Origin: Legionellaceae bacterium
Lineage (GTDB): Bacteria; Pseudomonadota; Gammaproteobacteria; Legionellales; Legionellaceae
Direction of reading: 5' to 3'
NCBI GenBank assembly: GCA_947473535.1
Contig: CANJFK010000042.1
Location: 1-7,187 of the forward strand
Length of the DNA: 7,187 nt
The notes beneath the pieces were generated by a model. That model had not been told where the DNA came from and searched no databases. It saw only the letters and a list, made by a program, of their open reading frames with translations. Shown piece by piece: positions 6,988 through 7,187 of the stretch (positions within the stretch are counted from its first letter, which is position 1; every line of letters starts with the position of its first letter). The position numbers and the translations under genes are program-made.

Positions 6988-7187
6988 ATACGTTGCTCAA
7001 ACAAATGTAGCTGGTACCAATGGTGTCTTTAATATAGGCACGGATGGTGCGTGGACATATACTGCTAATAGTGCGTTTGATAATTTGAACGCAGGTCAAA
7101 GTGTTAGTGATCAATTTAATGTTACGAGTGCCGATGGTACGGCAACGACTGTTCAAGTGACCATCAATGGTACTAATGATGCTGCTG
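6959..7187 (+). CDS. VCBS-repeat fragment of a large adhesin-type protein (both ends missing)
   Basis: This frame encodes one nearly complete VCBS repeat: TITDVDNPATYVAQ, then AGTNGVFNIGTDGAWTYTA, FDNLNAGQSVSDQF, and the closing TVQVTINGTNDAA. VCBS domains are Ig-like modules of about 100 residues that recur in very large secreted, often RTX-type or biofilm adhesins exported by type I secretion. The DVD calcium-type turn, GxWTYT strand and closing GTND are family hallmarks. The repeat lacks its first strand, and a TGA lies in frame at 6935-6937, so there is no room for a start: the open frame begins inside the repeat at the junction. It continues past the window end. The 68-codon frame on the opposite strand here is a shadow. 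Confidence 0.85.

Noticed and set aside
6950..7156. 68-codon minus-strand frame at the right end
   Set aside because: It is antisense to an unmistakable VCBS repeat on the plus strand and its cysteine/isoleucine-rich peptide resembles no protein family.

Overview
The window looks like chromosomal DNA from a moderately AT-rich gammaproteobacterium. GlnA, HtpG and the EF-G paralogue all read as typical gammaproteobacterial proteins. The outer-membrane protein begins its mature part with AGTMG, a form I associate with Legionella-type surface proteins, so a member of the Legionellales or a relative is my best guess. That lineage call is inference and only moderately secure.

Layout, left to right. 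Bases 2-652 (+) hold the C-terminal part of glutamine synthetase (glnA), closed by a strong hairpin terminator. A near-consensus heat-shock (sigma-32) promoter at 736-764 then leads into a complete htpG at 806-2674 (+). A bidirectional terminator (2734-2773) and a 156-bp nested palindromic repeat (2783-2938) fill the space up to a complete second-type EF-G gene, which faces htpG (2942-5026, -). The 332-bp gap beyond fusA holds two unrelated imperfect palindromes of the dispersed-repeat type. Next come a secreted beta-barrel outer-membrane protein (5359-6150, -, GTG start) and a 486-bp stretch with no convincing gene. Last is a PRC-barrel protein (6637 to about 6960, -) whose 5' end is cut off where it meets the interior of a VCBS-repeat adhesin gene (about 6959-7187, +).

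The genes are mostly unrelated housekeeping and surface functions: nitrogen assimilation, protein folding under stress, an alternative translation GTPase and an envelope protein. No multi-gene system is evident. Opposing gene orientations, separate terminators and intergenic repeats suggest mainly single-gene transcription units.

The most notable point is the right-hand junction. Two headless gene fragments meet head to head, with a 7-bp inverted repeat straddling the join. This is either a real inversion or, more likely, an amplification or assembly chimera inside a repetitive adhesin gene. I found no undescribed biological system that I can defend.
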